This document shows positions 11,700 to 22,979 of a DNA stretch of 64,000 bases, piece after piece. The position numbers were made by a program, and so were the translations under genes. The DNA is taken from positions 30,055,001 to 30,119,000 of the forward strand of contig CM043700.1 of NCBI GenBank assembly GCA_023935145.1, in the 5' to 3' direction. The stretch's first letter is position 1. The number at the start of each line of letters is the position of its first letter. This stretch comes from Bretschneidera sinensis. Lineage: Eukaryota > Streptophyta > Magnoliopsida > Brassicales > Akaniaceae. The notes beneath the pieces are model-generated. The model did no database searches. It worked only from the letters and a program-made list of their open reading frames with translations, and was not told the DNA's origin.

Positions 11700-13268
11700 C
11701 CACATGTCTATGATTATGGAGCATCTTATAAGATTAAGAAACCATGGGTCCCTAAAGCAGCCATATATTCAAAGACTAACCCAAAATGACCCAAGACATT
11801 TTTGGTACCTAAGAGTTCTATCGTATATCCTTTTGTGATGTAGGTATGTCTCTATACAAAGGTAGAAGGTGACCATTGGTACCTTGATAGTGGATGCTTG
11901 AAGCATATGACCGGTGATCATGTATTAAAGGAATTGACTTTAAGGGATGGCAAACACATCACCATGGAAGACGACACCAAAATGAAAATCATCAGACATG
12001 GTGAAAGTGGTTAAAAATTCCTCAACCCTTGATAATATATTACTTGTGCAATGCTTTAAGCCTAATTTACTTAGTATTAACCAATTATGTGATAAAGGCA
12101 ACAAAGTGGTATTTGAATCCTCTTATTATACTATAATAGACATCAAAAGTAACAATATCAAATTGTTTAGCCAAAGACATGAAAATGACTACCTAGTTGT
12201 TTTAAAAACTTTATCTTCGGAAAATGAAAAATACTTTTCATCTTTTACTGATAAGCCATGGCTATAGCATAGAAGACTTGGTTATATGAACAAGGATTTA
12301 ATTAAAATTATTTCTAGAAAAGATTTGGTTATTGGTCTTCCCAAAATTAAATTTGAAAAAGACAAGTATATGATACTTGTCAAATAGGAAAAAAATAAGA
12401 GTTTCTTTTAAACCCAAAAATATAATTTCAACTATTAGACCTTTAGAGCTTTTACATATGAATTTGTTTAGTCCAATAAGCATTATAAGTCTAGGTGGCC
12501 ATCAACATGCTCTTGTTATTATAGATGGCTATTCTAGATATACCTTTGTTACATTTATTACTTATAAGGATGAAGCTTATAAAGGTTTTTGTAAACTTTT
12601 CTAAAATGGTTCAAAATGAAAAAGATATTTTTATTACAAGTATAAAAAGTGATCATGGAAAAGAATTTGAAAACCAAAACTTTTCAAAATATTGTAATGA
12701 AAATGGAATTGATCACAACTTTTCAGTCCCTAGAACTCCTAAAAAAATTGTGCTGTTGAAAGGAAAAATAGAGTTCTAGAGGAACTTGCTAGAACTATGC
12801 TTTGTGAAAATAGTTTGCCTTAATATTTTTAGGCATAAGCCGTAAACACTTCTTGTTATGTTTTAAATAGAGTTTTAATTAGGCCTATACTTAACAAAAC
12901 ACCATATGAACCATGGAGAGTTAGAAAGCCTAATATCTCTTATTTTTCATGCTTTCAGTTGCAAATGCTTCATCCTAAATAAAAATAAAGTTAATTTTGG
13001 TAAATTTAACTCCAAGATCGATGAAGGGATGTTTTTAGGATATTCAACCTCTAGTAAAGCTTATAGAGTCTTTAACAAAATAACTCTAGTGGTTGAAGAA
13101 TTCGTGCATGTGTCCTTTGATGAGACTAACCCTATTAGTAGAAGAATAGCCTTTCTTGACGATGATGCAAATTTTATACCAAGAGTGGATGCTTCCACTC
13201 CAATTGTTGATCCTAAAGAAAGTCAACCTCAAATGGCTCATGAGAAAGATTCTCTTAGACTTGATTAA
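11700..13268 (+). pseudogene. copia protease, GAG-pre-integrase and integrase, broken
   Basis: The aspartic protease signature WYLDSGCLKHMTG lies around 11877-11917, with the catalytic Asp codon at 11886-11888. A GAG-pre-integrase segment (HRRLGYMNKDLIKI) follows near 12270-12310. The integrase core then gives LGGHQHALVIIDGYSRYTF, SDHGKEF with the second acidic residue, and VERKNRVLEELAR in a shifted frame near 12752. The first catalytic Asp, expected in the HxDLF motif, is Asn here (codon 12461-12463). Stops and at least one frameshift (about 12745) add to the loss. Integrase joins element DNA to the genome; this copy could not. Confidence 0.8.
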
Positions 13269-13474
13269 CCTTCAACAAGTCAACAAGGAGATGGACTACT
13301 TAAGGATTTGAGGTATGTGAATTATTATCCAATCGATCAAGTGATTGGTGATCATTCACACGGGGTAAGAAATTATTCATAGATTAGAAATATGTGTAAT
13401 TTTGTTGCTTATTATCTCAAGTAGAACCCAACTCCTATGTTGAAGCTGAAAATGATGAAAATTCGATAAATATT

Positions 13475-14924
13475 ATGCAAGAAGAGTTAAATCAGTTTAA
13501 AAGAAACAAAGTGTGGACTTTAGTTCCTAGACTCAAATATCATTCCATAATTGGAACTAAATGGGTATTTAGAAATAAAATGGATGAAAACGGAATTGTA
13601 ACTAGGAATAAGGTTAGACTTGTAGCTAAAGATTATAATCAAGAAGAAAAAATTGATTTTGATGAAACCTATGCTCCCGTAGCTAAACTAGAAGCTATTT
13701 GTATGTTACTTGCATTTCAATGCCTTAAAATTTTCAAATTATTTCAAATGGATATTAAAAGTGCATTTTTGAATGATTTTATTGTAGAAAAGGTCTAGGT
13801 TTTGATGATCATAACATTTCAAACCCTATTTATAGACTTTCTAAAGCTCTTTATGGGTTAAAGCAAGCTCCTATAACATGGTACGAGAGGTTAACTAATT
13901 TTTTACTTGTTAATGGTTTTTCAAGAGATAAATAGACACTATTCTTTTTACAAAAACTTATACGAATGACACTCTTTTAGTTCAAATATATGTTGATGAT
14001 ATTATATTTGGTGCCTCTAATGAATCCATGTGTCAAGACTTTACTAAGTGTATGCATGGTGAATTTGAAATAAGTATGATGGGAGAGCTCAAATATTTCC
14101 TTGGTCTTAAAATTAAACAAACAAAGGGAGAAATCTTCATCAACCAATCTAAGTACATAATGGATTTACTAAAGAGATTTGGGATGGAGAACTCAAAGTC
14201 TATTGGGACTCCCATGAGCACCTCAACCAAGCTTGATTTAGATTGATGAGGTAAAAGTGTGGATACTAAGAATTATAGAAGTATGATAGGGGGTTTATTT
14301 TATTTAACTGCTAATAGACTCAATATTATGTTTAGTTTATACATATGTGCTAGATTCCAAGCTAATCCTAAAGAATCTCATATTGTTGTTGTTAAAATAA
14401 TTTCAAGGTACTCGAATGGTACTAAAAATCTAGGTTTATGATATTTAAGAAAATCATCTTTTGAGCAAGTTGGGTACTCAGATGTTGATTTTCTTGGTTG
14501 TAGGACTGATAGAAAAAGTACTAGTGGAACATACCAATTTCTAGGTGCTATGTTAATTTCTTGGTTTTCTAAGAAATGAAATTCAGTTGCACTATCAATC
14601 GTCGAAGCGGAATATGTGGTCGCTGGTAGTTATGGTGCACAAGTTTTATGGATAAAACAGTAACTAGAAAACTATGGCATGTGTTTTCAAAATATTTCAA
14701 TTATATGTGATAATACTAGTGCTATCAATCTAACTAAAAATCTAATTCATCATTCTATAACCAATCACATTAGGATTAGATATTACTTTATAAGAGATCA
14801 TAGTAAAAAAATGTGATATCAAACTATAACTATAGAAGATAAAATTGTTGATATCCTTACTAAACCTTTGAATGAAGATACTTTTTGTAGAATTAGAATG
14901 TTAATGGGCATGAAAAACTATTAA
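13475..14924 (+). pseudogene. copia reverse transcriptase and RNase H, broken
   Basis: The RVT_2-type RT begins with VWTLVPR and GTKWVFRNKMDENG, continues to LVAKDYNQEE, and carries an intact YVDD catalytic box at 13989-14000. The thumb region GELKYFLGLKIKQ and the RNase H region (AEYVVAGSYGAQVLWIKQ, HIRIRYYFIRDH, DILTKPLN) follow. The coding part ends at the TAA at 14922-14924. Stops at about 13796, 14246 and 14439 and frame changes split it. In an intact element this enzyme copies the RNA to DNA; here it is dead. Confidence 0.85.
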
Positions 14925-15084
14925 TGTTTGTGTGTTTGATTGCATTTTCATTCATCACTTGCATAAATGTCACTGATTGAATGAGCGTTAACTCCCATTT
15001 GATGTTTCCCCCACTAAAAAAGGGCTTAAAGTAACTTAAGCTTGAAATTTTTCAATTTAGAGTTCAAAATTCTCTGCAAAAGCC

Positions 15085-15360
15085 TTGATTCAGTTGATTG
15101 AGTCATCATTTGAGTCGACTAAATGACCTCCCCTGTAGAACTCCTGACTCTCTGCTTATCATTAAGTCGACTTAAACATTTTATCTAGTCGACTCAATGA
15201 ACTCATACAATCAACTTAATTAACAATATAGTCAATTGAATGTATGGTAAAATTAGACCTAATCATTTTTTCCAGTCAACTGAACTCACATACTTGATTA
15301 TTAAAATTCCAAATCTGTAACTGTCCAGTCGACCAGATGAGGCTTTAATCAACTGAACCT
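15085..15360 (+). repeat. Internal cluster of AGTCGACT-type motifs between pol and ORF3
   Basis: About nine degenerate copies of the words AGTCGACT, AGTTGATTGA and AGTCAACTGA in 275 bp. They are the same words as in the LTRs of this element. A promoter-like ATATATACC follows at 15368-15376, which would suit a separate transcript for the downstream frame. Confidence 0.7.
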
Positions 15361-15602
15361 GCGATACTATATATACCTTATTAGGTCATAAAACATCATT
15401 TCCTATACTTTTGAAATGATTTCTGTTGTTTCTATTTTCCTCTCTCGAAATTTTTTCAGTTTCTTTACAAATCCAACCTTTAACTACCATTTACACACTT
15501 ACCCATCAGTTTCAAACCATTACTCCTTTTAGTTTTTTTCTATTCTCACTACATTCACAAATCCTTCTCTTTCTATTTCGTGCATCTGATCTTGAATCCA
15601 AA

Positions 15603-16610
15603 TGATAATGTCTGAAGTAAAGTGTGCAAAAGCCTTATCTAGGAGGAGATAATCCCACTACCAGAAAACGAAAAAATTTCTCACGAAGCAAAAGGAAGGA
15701 AAAGGCTGGTGAGTTAAGTGAGGCAACTCGAGATGATTTGAATGCTTCAAAATTCAGAGATCCTGATGCTAAGGATAGGTACGATACTAGCATTAGATTT
15801 AAGGAGATCATGCCTAGTAGACTACTCGATTTTAGATCTATTAGATATGGAAATTTCGACATCCAACCACTGTTTGATATACTAGGATGGACCCCTTTAG
15901 TCAAAATACATGAAAAATATTACCCTAAACTGATTCATTAGTTCTACACCAATCTGAAACAACCCACACCCGATGCCCCTCGCTTTACTACAATGGTTAT
16001 GGGTAAGGAGTTTATAGTATCCGCTAGTATTTTGCTTAAGATACTTAAATTACCCATTGAAGGGATTAAATGGGTAAGAGATGGGTGGCCACTTATTTTG
16101 ACTATGAGAATGCCTATAGAGTGGCAAAGGGGAACCCAAACTATAATTATGGCATCCAAACCTACAACACCTACTCTGACCTACCTCTAGACTCTAGGAT
16201 ACTGAACCTAATTGTCAATTGGACCATTAATTCTAAACTGGGCATCAGGATCAATCCCTTAAAATTGGACTTCCTATTGAGTTATTGCATAAAGAGCGGA
16301 ACTCCCTACAACCTCTACCCTCTCATCATCAATAATATAATTGTTGATCATGAGAAACACTAGTTATTTACCCTATGGCATGATCATCACCTTAATCCTA
16401 AAACTCTATGAAATTTCTTTACTTGAAAACGAGTTTAAAGATCTTGATCAACCAGATTTGATTAATATCTCTACCCTTAAAAATATGGGTTATGTAGTAA
16501 AAGGTAATTTTCTAGTCTTTAAGCTTGGGAAAAACATAAGAATTGGTGATGAGGAACCCAAAGAGGAAGAAGAAGAACAAGATGTTCCTATGGGGGGGTT
16601 AGTAACCTAG
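15603..16610 (+). pseudogene. Extra downstream frame (ORF3), resembling the putative plant transposon protein family
   Basis: About 330 codons downstream of RNase H in the same orientation, broken by one stop (15939-15941) and by frame changes near 16070-16190 and 16340-16370. Recognisable blocks are a basic N-terminus (RKRKNFSRSKRKEK), YYPKLIH followed by FYTNL, and LNLIVNWTINSKLG. The acidic tail EEPKEEEEEQD ends it. From memory the FYTNL block and what follows recall the family Pfam calls putative plant transposon protein (PF20167); this was not checked. No signal peptide or membrane helix is obvious. It occupies the position of the env-like frame of Sireviruses. Its function is unknown. 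Confidence 0.55.
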
Positions 16611-16677
16611 TACTAGTCATGGTGGTTCAATTAGCTTTTAAGATCCTATCCTTCCAGCTCTAGCTGGTCTTTAAGTT

Positions 16678-16896
16678 ATGATGGACAACATGCAATAAGC
16701 TACTGATGCTAGGCTTGAGGATCTGAGGATTGGGTTGACAGTAGTGCATGATGATCTCTCATTCTTCTGTGCTGACACACAAAGCTCATTTATTGAGGTC
16801 AAAGATCAATTTGCTGAGGTGAGGGACCAGCTTTTTGAGATACAGAGTAGACTTTGTGCATGTGGCTCCTCTCCTCCACCTTACTGGATGCATTAA
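16678..16896 (+). pseudogene. Short coiled-coil segment after ORF3
   Basis: One frame from an ATG at 16678 (one stop, the TAA at 16696-16698) to the TAA at 16894-16896. It shows heptad-like repeats with ARLEDLRIGL and EVRDQLFEIQSRL. It is probably the C-terminal part of the ORF3 product. A C-terminal coiled coil is a reported feature of some Sirevirus env-like products. No catalytic motif is present. Confidence 0.5.
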
Positions 16897-17678
16897 TCTG
16901 TGATAGATCATCTCTTTCTAATCATTTTTTAACTAATGGACAATTGCAAGCACATTTCTTTTAATTTCATGCATATTAAGGATCTTTGGGATTTGGCTCA
17001 TAAGAGCCTTTATATTTATGTTTTCTATTTGTGGATGCTTAGATTTTGAAGTTTATATTATGCTATTTGCTCATAATAGCTGTTTATATCATAGTGAATG
17101 CTTACTTTTCTGGCTTTTCTTGGGAGAGATTTTACTATTTTTCCCTAGATGAGACTTTGTGTGCATGCTTACTAGTTAGTTAAGTGCTTATCTCATAAGT
17201 CTAATTTATCTTTTCCTTATGATTGGATGCTTATAACTATGGATACTTATTCCTTTTGAGCTTTTCTGTTTACCTTTCTTGATTTGCTCATGAGAGCTTA
17301 ACAACTTTATTTTTCTCTCAAACTTTTTATAAATTCTTGTTATCTACACCACTCCATATCTGTGGTATTCGTTTTTCATTTGCTTTACTTTATTCTCCTT
17401 TTTTTGATGATGGAAAAAAGGGAGAAATATAGAAAAACGGAGAAATTATGGAGAAAAAGAGGACTTATATGAAATTATCTGGATAGATTAAGGGGGAGCT
17501 TTTCTCCTAAATTGTATAGAATATTTAAGCTACTTGATTAGGATAATTTTTGAACTACCATGAGAGGATTTTATTGCAAAAAAGAGGAAACTCTGTCCAA
17601 TTTTTTATAAAAACCAAACACTTAGTTTTTAAAAGTGTTTTTTCAAAATGGTTTTGTCATCATAAAAAAGGGTGAGAT
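16897..17678 (+). other. copia 3' untranslated region with several polypurine tracts
   Basis: Non-coding. Purine tracts occur at about 17409-17425 (GGAAAAAAGGGAGAAA), 17429-17458, 17487-17498 (TTAAGGGGGAG) and immediately before the 3' LTR at 17663-17678 (TAAAAAAGGGTGAGAT). The last is the polypurine tract used as plus-strand primer. Repeated polypurine-like motifs are a known Sirevirus trait. Confidence 0.6.
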
Positions 17679-18908
17679 TGTTAACTCCTAACTTGATTTT
17701 AATGATGATAAAACAAATGTTTAAATTATGCTAACAATATTATCTTAGTATTTAGGCTGCCAAAGTTTTCAATACAAAGATAAAGACGTGAAGTACATAC
17801 TCAAGAACCTATGTACGCATCCTTGGAAGAAGTCTGAAGAACAAGATTAGGACTTAAGGTAGTTGAGTTATAATGTAAATCATTTCTCTTAATTACCTAG
17901 CTTTATATGTTGCTTAAGTTGATCACAAAATATTTTAACAAAAATGTATTTGACTAGATTTGTTTTAATAAAACAAAATGGAAACAAAAATACAATGTTT
18001 CAGGTTATCCAGTTGACTGAATGAATGCTTCAGTCGATTGAATGAAGTCTAGTTGACTGAAGGATTCAATTTAGTCGACTGAATAAGGGACAAAAAGTTT
18101 AAGCATCTAACCCAGTCGAATGAATGATCTATTCATTCGACTGAATGATTTAATACCTAAAACAAAGTTATTTGATTCAGTCGACTGAACAAGCATTCAG
18201 TTGACTGAACAAGCATCTAGTCGACTAAACGCTCGAAAATAATGGCTATATTTTGAATTTATGAACGCAATTTAGAGCATTAATGCTCCAAACCACTCCC
18301 CAACTACCTTACTTTGTGAATAATGACTATATTAGTTTAAAACTATATAAACCCATAAAAAATGAGGAAACATAACAAACAAGAACATTTAATTCATTTT
18401 TCAAATCATTAATTGCTCTTCAAAGCTTTCAAAAACCTTCTTGAGCCATTCTTAAAGCTTTGCTTCTTGAAAGATAGATAATTTTTATCTTGTAATGCAT
18501 TAATTGCTATCTCTATTGTATTCTTCTACAATCAATTCCAATCATTGTAAAGAGAAAGAGTTGGTGTAACTCTTAAAGTGTTTAAGTGTTAAACGCTTTG
18601 TATACACTTCCTTAATGAGGAAGAGATAGTTGTAAGGTTTGTGCAACTCCCATGAAGTTGCTTGACTATTTTATAGTAGAATATTTCAAGGAGGTTTCTT
18701 GAAGATAGTGGATGTAGGGTTTGAGAAATTCCAATATTGCCGAACCATTATAAACGGAGTTTGCATTTTCTCGTCTTTACTCCTTTAAATTCAAGCTTTA
18801 TAACCTGTTGTGCTTGATTGCTTTATAAGTGTTTAAAAACTTGTTTGTTGTTTGCAAAAAGTTTTAAAACCTAATTCACCCCCTCTTAGGTTTGGAATTT
18901 GGTTTACT
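17679..18908 (+). repeat. 3' LTR of the copia element
   Basis: Begins TGTTAACTCCTAACTTG and ends TTTGGTTTACT, where the last base is a change from the expected CA. It matches the 5' LTR throughout with substitutions and small indels. The palindrome cluster is at about 18005-18235, with perfect CAGTCGACTG copies. TATAAA is at 18346-18351. Confidence 0.85.
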
Positions 18909-19436
18909 TTGATTCATATGTATTATTTTAGTGCTTGTTCCTTTGTATGTATGTAATCAAAACATACTCGTTTATTCTCTTGTTGTTGAAACTTGTTTTT
19001 TTTTTTTTTAATTTCTATATTTGGAATTCAACTTTGGTTTTGATACATAATCAATCCTTGTTAAGTGTGTGGTTGAGCGAGCCCGTTGTCCTTAAGAGGA
19101 CTATATTGTCAAACCAATTATGTTGAGTCAGTAATCTCTTAGGTATACATGCTCATTTCTCACATTTTACGTTTGCTATAACTGTTTTGGGTGGTATAAA
19201 TTGTAATTGCTTATAATGGAATGCTAATGTATGGTAGTATAACTTATTATAAAAATTAAATATTTTCTTGAAATCACTAAGTGAAGTCTAGATAAGAGGG
19301 AGATCTTTTATTCATCTTCCTCTTGCACCCAAATCTCCCACACCAGAATCTCACACATAAACTAATGACAAGGGATTTGGCCCCCTTCAAAGTCAAATGA
19401 CTCTTCTTTATCCATCATCCTTACTTTGTGCTTGGA
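18909..19436 (+). mobile_element. Family-D LTR, right part (D1)
   Basis: Continuation of the LTR begun at 7253. Its last 150 bp, including TTGCACCCAAATCTCC, GACAAGGGATTTGG and ACTTTGTGCTTGG, match the end of the second family-D copy (50700-50815). The right border is placed where this match stops. Confidence 0.5.
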
Positions 19437-20408
19437 TGGCATTTGGCCAATGAGAGATTCAAATTTAAGTGTTTTATCAAAAAAATTTAATTTTTAACCT
19501 AAATTATTTTTCCATACTTTACTTTGAACACTTGCACTTATCTTTGCTCACAATGGAGTAGGTTGGGGCTAATATCTGTTGGTATCTCAATGTGACCATT
19601 ATCTACTTACGTTAGCCCTTGATGTGTGATAAGTTCCTCTTGGTTCTTATCAATGTAATAAAGGTTTGTTGTCATGTTTATACTCTTATGGTCCACCTAT
19701 TAGGCCATTTGAGGAGCATAAAGGCATTCTTCAACCCATGAGGTACCCTTGAGCCCATTGAAACTATAAGGCAGAGCCACTCATATAGAAACCCTAGAAC
19801 CTTCCTGTTAGGATAAGGCCCCCTCTATCCCTTTGCTTGCCTAGTTAAATGTGGTTATCCTCGCTTCACATATTTAAATATAATAAACCAGTTGATTAGT
19901 AACATGTTTGTTTGGTTGTTTACTTGTTTAATTGCTTTAGATCTTATTTGGCTAAATTTGAATCAAACCTTGGAAGAATTGACCCTTAAATTGAAATAAG
20001 CCTTAGTGTATAGTTAAATATTGTTTATTTGACTTCACCAATGAGTCCATTAAAGAAAAAGCTAAAGGTAACTAAACCTCTTCCAAAATTTCTAAAGTAA
20101 ATATAAATGGATCCAAAAAGGAAGCTCAATGATTAAGTGAAAGGATCCAAAGAAGGGCTTTTGATTAATTTTTTTTTATTACTTGAGGCTTTTGAATGAC
20201 TTCCAAATTTCTTTTGGGCTTAACTTTCTTGGAAAACTTGTTGATGACAAACCAACAACATTTAATTTAGAGAAATAACTTTTGGGCTTGGAAATATAGA
20301 TATTTTGGGTTAACTAAGAAAGAGTTTGATTAAAATTTAATTAAGTAAGATTCATTCCAAATGTGATTTTGTTTCCAAATATTAAGGCTAAGAGCACTTT
20401 TCCATAAG
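19437..20408. other. Intergenic DNA, no gene recognised
   Basis: AT-rich sequence between the D1/copia nest and element A. Positions 20319-20366 match 45912-45958 beyond the other side of the A nest. No coding or RNA gene signal was seen. Confidence 0.5.
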
Positions 20409-20413
20409 TGGAC

Positions 20414-21730
20414 TGATAGGAGCTTAAATATTCATATTTAAGCCCCTTAATTTACTTTTATTAAGCCCTAGTTGATGTTATTTTAGTCCATTTTACTTCA
20501 TTTCTGTGTTTTACATGGTTTTTATAGGTCTATGAAGAAAATAAAGCATTTTAGAAGCTTTTGGAGCTTAAAAGGAAGAAAACTGAAAAACCTGGAGCAG
20601 ATACTGTCTGGAGTGCGATCGAGAGCACCAGGAAGGGCAATCGAGTGCAACCTTGCGATCGAGCACACTTTGCCCGCGATCGAGAGTACACGTATGGCAG
20701 TGAACAGTAAAACGGCAGCACATGTTTTGGAAATTAGGGTTTCCGCCCTATTTTGGAAATTAGGGTTTCCAAGTGTCCTTAGAACCCTATAAATAGACTT
20801 GTAAAACACAGAAAACATATCTCCATTTTAGGGAGCATATCTGCCTTTTAGTTACATCTTTTGTTCTAGACTCGAAGTAGAGAGCTTAGGAGAAGGATTG
20901 ACGACTCATCTCCCGAGTTTCTTCGGTTTTAGTTTTCAGTTTTTATTTTCATAATGTTTAGCATGTTTATTCTACTTAGTATGTGTAACTAAACACCTAT
21001 AGGGCTTGATTGAAGCCCTAGTTATGTTTTTCCACATATCTATTCATTGACTATCTTTGCTATAACCCTGTCTGAATGTTTAACTTGATTAATACCTGTT
21101 TGTATTTAAATTCCTCGTATGTGTGTGCCTGATCAACATATGCATGTGGTATGGATAGGTTTGTCGGATCAATTTGGATGACCGAGTCCTGGGTTCGACA
21201 TTAGTAATAAGGGATATCCACACCGGATTCCCGGGTTAATCAACATGGGAAACTGGGAGCAGACCAAGCCCTAGATCCTGTGTGGTTGCCGATCTCCATA
21301 GCCCTCATGCTCTCTTAAGGAACAACTCAGTATACACCCATGCTGAATCTTTTAAGAGAGAAAAGAGTTAGAGTATACACCATGCCTAACTCGTTGCATA
21401 GGGAGATCAATAGCCTAAGGTGTGGACCAAGCCCTTAGGTTGGCAACCATTAGATATTCATGATAAGACTAGAGCATTGAAACTTTACTTAGTGGGAAAG
21501 TATAATTAGGGTGGATATTGTAGTCATATATTCTCATTATTATTATTCACTTATAATCAACTATTATTTCTCTTTTCAAACTTGAAGAAATTAGTCCTAG
21601 AAATAAATTCTCCAATCCCTGTGGAAATGATCTCGCACTTGCACACTATGCTACCACAGACTTTGTGCACTTGCAAGTAAAACTAGAACGATTATTTGCA
21701 TATTAATTTAGGTAGATAATCGGCACAACA
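20414..21730 (+). repeat. 5' LTR of element A
   Basis: 1317 bp. A 22-bp palindrome (GCTTAAATAT, TC, ATATTTAAGC; 20422-20443) lies 8 bp inside the LTR tip. Four GATCGAGCGCA-type units (20617-20693) lie about 95 bp upstream of the TATA box TATAAATA (20788-20795). Confidence 0.9.
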
Positions 21731-21736
21731 AGTTTT

Positions 21737-21754
21737 TAGCGCCGTTGCCGGGGA
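21737..21754 (+). other. Primer-binding site of A, tRNA-Asp type
   Basis: TAGCGCCGTTGCCGGGGA differs by one base from TGGCGCCGTTGCCGGGGA, the complement of the plant tRNA-Asp 3' end. This primer is used by Athila-type elements. It lies six bases beyond the LTR. Confidence 0.8.
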
Positions 21755-21922
21755 TTGTGCTAAATTTCTTTTTGGAATTATTTTTGTTAGTTTTTTTATT
21801 ATTCTATTTTATTTTATTCTATTCCGTTTTATTTTTTTTATTTTTATCAAAAATCAGATTTATTCTTTCTTTTAGTTTTCTGTTTTTGTTCAGGTGTGTA
21901 GAGGAGGAGTTTCTGTCCTCAT

Positions 21923-22001
21923 TGCGATCGAGCGCACCCCTTGGTGCGATCGAGCGTAATCCCAGTGCGATTGAGCACTAACCTTGGTGCACTCGAGCGC
22001 A
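21923..22001 (+). repeat. Internal GATCGAGCGCA motif cluster in A
   Basis: Four units (GCGATCGAGCGCACC and variants) between the primer site and the gag-like frame, outside the LTR. B (26529-26565) and C (38601-38639) have the motif at the same place. Confidence 0.75.
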
Positions 22002-22085
22002 AAAGCTCCAGAGAGTACCCGAGAAGCAGTACTGAAACTGCTACACTGAAGTTTTTCAACTAATTCAATCAAGGGAGAAGCACCA

Positions 22086-22979
22086 ATGACGGAAGCTAGA
22101 TATGCTTGTCTAGATGCTATGGAGAGGAAGCTAGATATGCTTGTAGAAGTCATGATTGCTCGGATTGCCTCACCTAGGCCACAAGCTACACCACTCCAGG
22201 TATGTGCTATTTGTAGTCATTTTGATCACACTACTGAAATTTTCCCTTTATATTCATCTGCAGATCGAGAGCAAGCAAACTATATGGGACCAAACAACTA
22301 CAATCCATATGCAAATACCTACAATCCAGAATGGCAAAACCACCCCAACTTCTCATGGAGCAACGATCAAAATGCATGGAACCTTCAAGGGCAACAAAGA
22401 AACTTCCAACCAGTAGCCCAATCAGTTTCGGAAGCAAAGAAGAGTGACTTAGAGAGCATTGTGAGGCAACTGACAGTTCAACAACAACAACTGATGACCT
22501 CACAAGAGCAGTTCATAGCAGAGGCAAGACAATTTTGGACTGAACAAAGCCAAATAAATGCAAGGCATGAGCAAGCTATTCAAAGACTAGAAGTACGAGT
22601 GGGGCATAAAGCTAAGGAGCTAAGTAAACAAAAGCAAAGTGTTGTTGAACAAGTTTTTCATGACCGTCACGTTGATCCATTAGAAACTGCTCTTGTATAT
22701 AGTCTCACAAGATCGAGTATAGTGCCAGAATCTGAGGATGTTACTGATGACATCATCAAAACTATGCACCTCATTAAAGCCTCTCCAAAGCATCCAAGTA
22801 AGTACACCGATCCATTTGATATTCATATGCCTACTAATACTACTTTTTTCCCTTTTATTGTCCAGGCACCAAATTTGGAGTTGAAGCAATTGCCGAAGTA
22901 CTTGACTTATGCTTATATTGGAGAGAATAAGACACTACCTGTGCTAGTTGCTGCAAATCTTAGTTTTGGGGAAGAATAA
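22086..22979 (+). CDS. Fused partial gag frame of element A (297 aa)
   Basis: A single uninterrupted 297-codon frame made from two distant parts of the family's polyprotein. Residues 1-180 match the C-terminal gag region: the MERKLDM block, a zinc-knuckle-like CAICSHFDHTTEIF (CX2CX4H with the fourth Cys replaced by Phe), Asn/Gln/Pro-rich text and a Gln-rich probable coiled coil ending AKELSKQKQ. Residues 181-297 match the linker before RT (VEQVF...VDPLETAL, EDVTDDIIK, LELKQLPKYLTYAYIGEN, LPVLVAANLS). The gag capsid domain, the whole protease and all of RT to integrase are missing. Whether it is expressed is unknown. It may be a deletion relic that happens to be open. Confidence 0.6.
   Translation: MTEARYACLDAMERKLDMLVEVMIARIASPRPQATPLQVCAICSHFDHTTEIFPLYSSADREQANYMGPNNYNPYANTYNPEWQNHPNFSWSNDQNAWNLQGQQRNFQPVAQSVSEAKKSDLESIVRQLTVQQQQLMTSQEQFIAEARQFWTEQSQINARHEQAIQRLEVRVGHKAKELSKQKQSVVEQVFHDRHVDPLETALVYSLTRSSIVPESEDVTDDIIKTMHLIKASPKHPSKYTDPFDIHMPTNTTFFPFIVQAPNLELKQLPKYLTYAYIGENKTLPVLVAANLSFGEE

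Larger units (their letters stand above)
8390..18908 (+). mobile_element. Degenerate Ty1/copia retrotransposon, Sirevirus-like layout
   Basis: Two similar LTRs (8390-9590 and 17679-18908) flank a decayed gag-protease-integrase-RT-RNaseH order, which is diagnostic of Ty1/copia. A further reading frame and a coiled-coil segment follow RNase H before the 3' LTR, and several polypurine tracts lie near the 3' end. These last features match the Sirevirus genus. The element lies inside the family-D LTR D1. Stops and frameshifts throughout mean it cannot encode a working polyprotein. No clean 5-bp target duplication was found. Confidence 0.85.

Noticed and set aside
20522..20818. 98-residue minus-strand open frame repeated at 24515-24811.
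   Set aside because: It is the antisense of the element A LTR leader and recurs only because the LTR is duplicated.
21737..21754. tRNA-like string GCGCCGTTGCCGGGGA.
   Set aside because: It is only the 18-base primer-binding site complement, not a tRNA gene.
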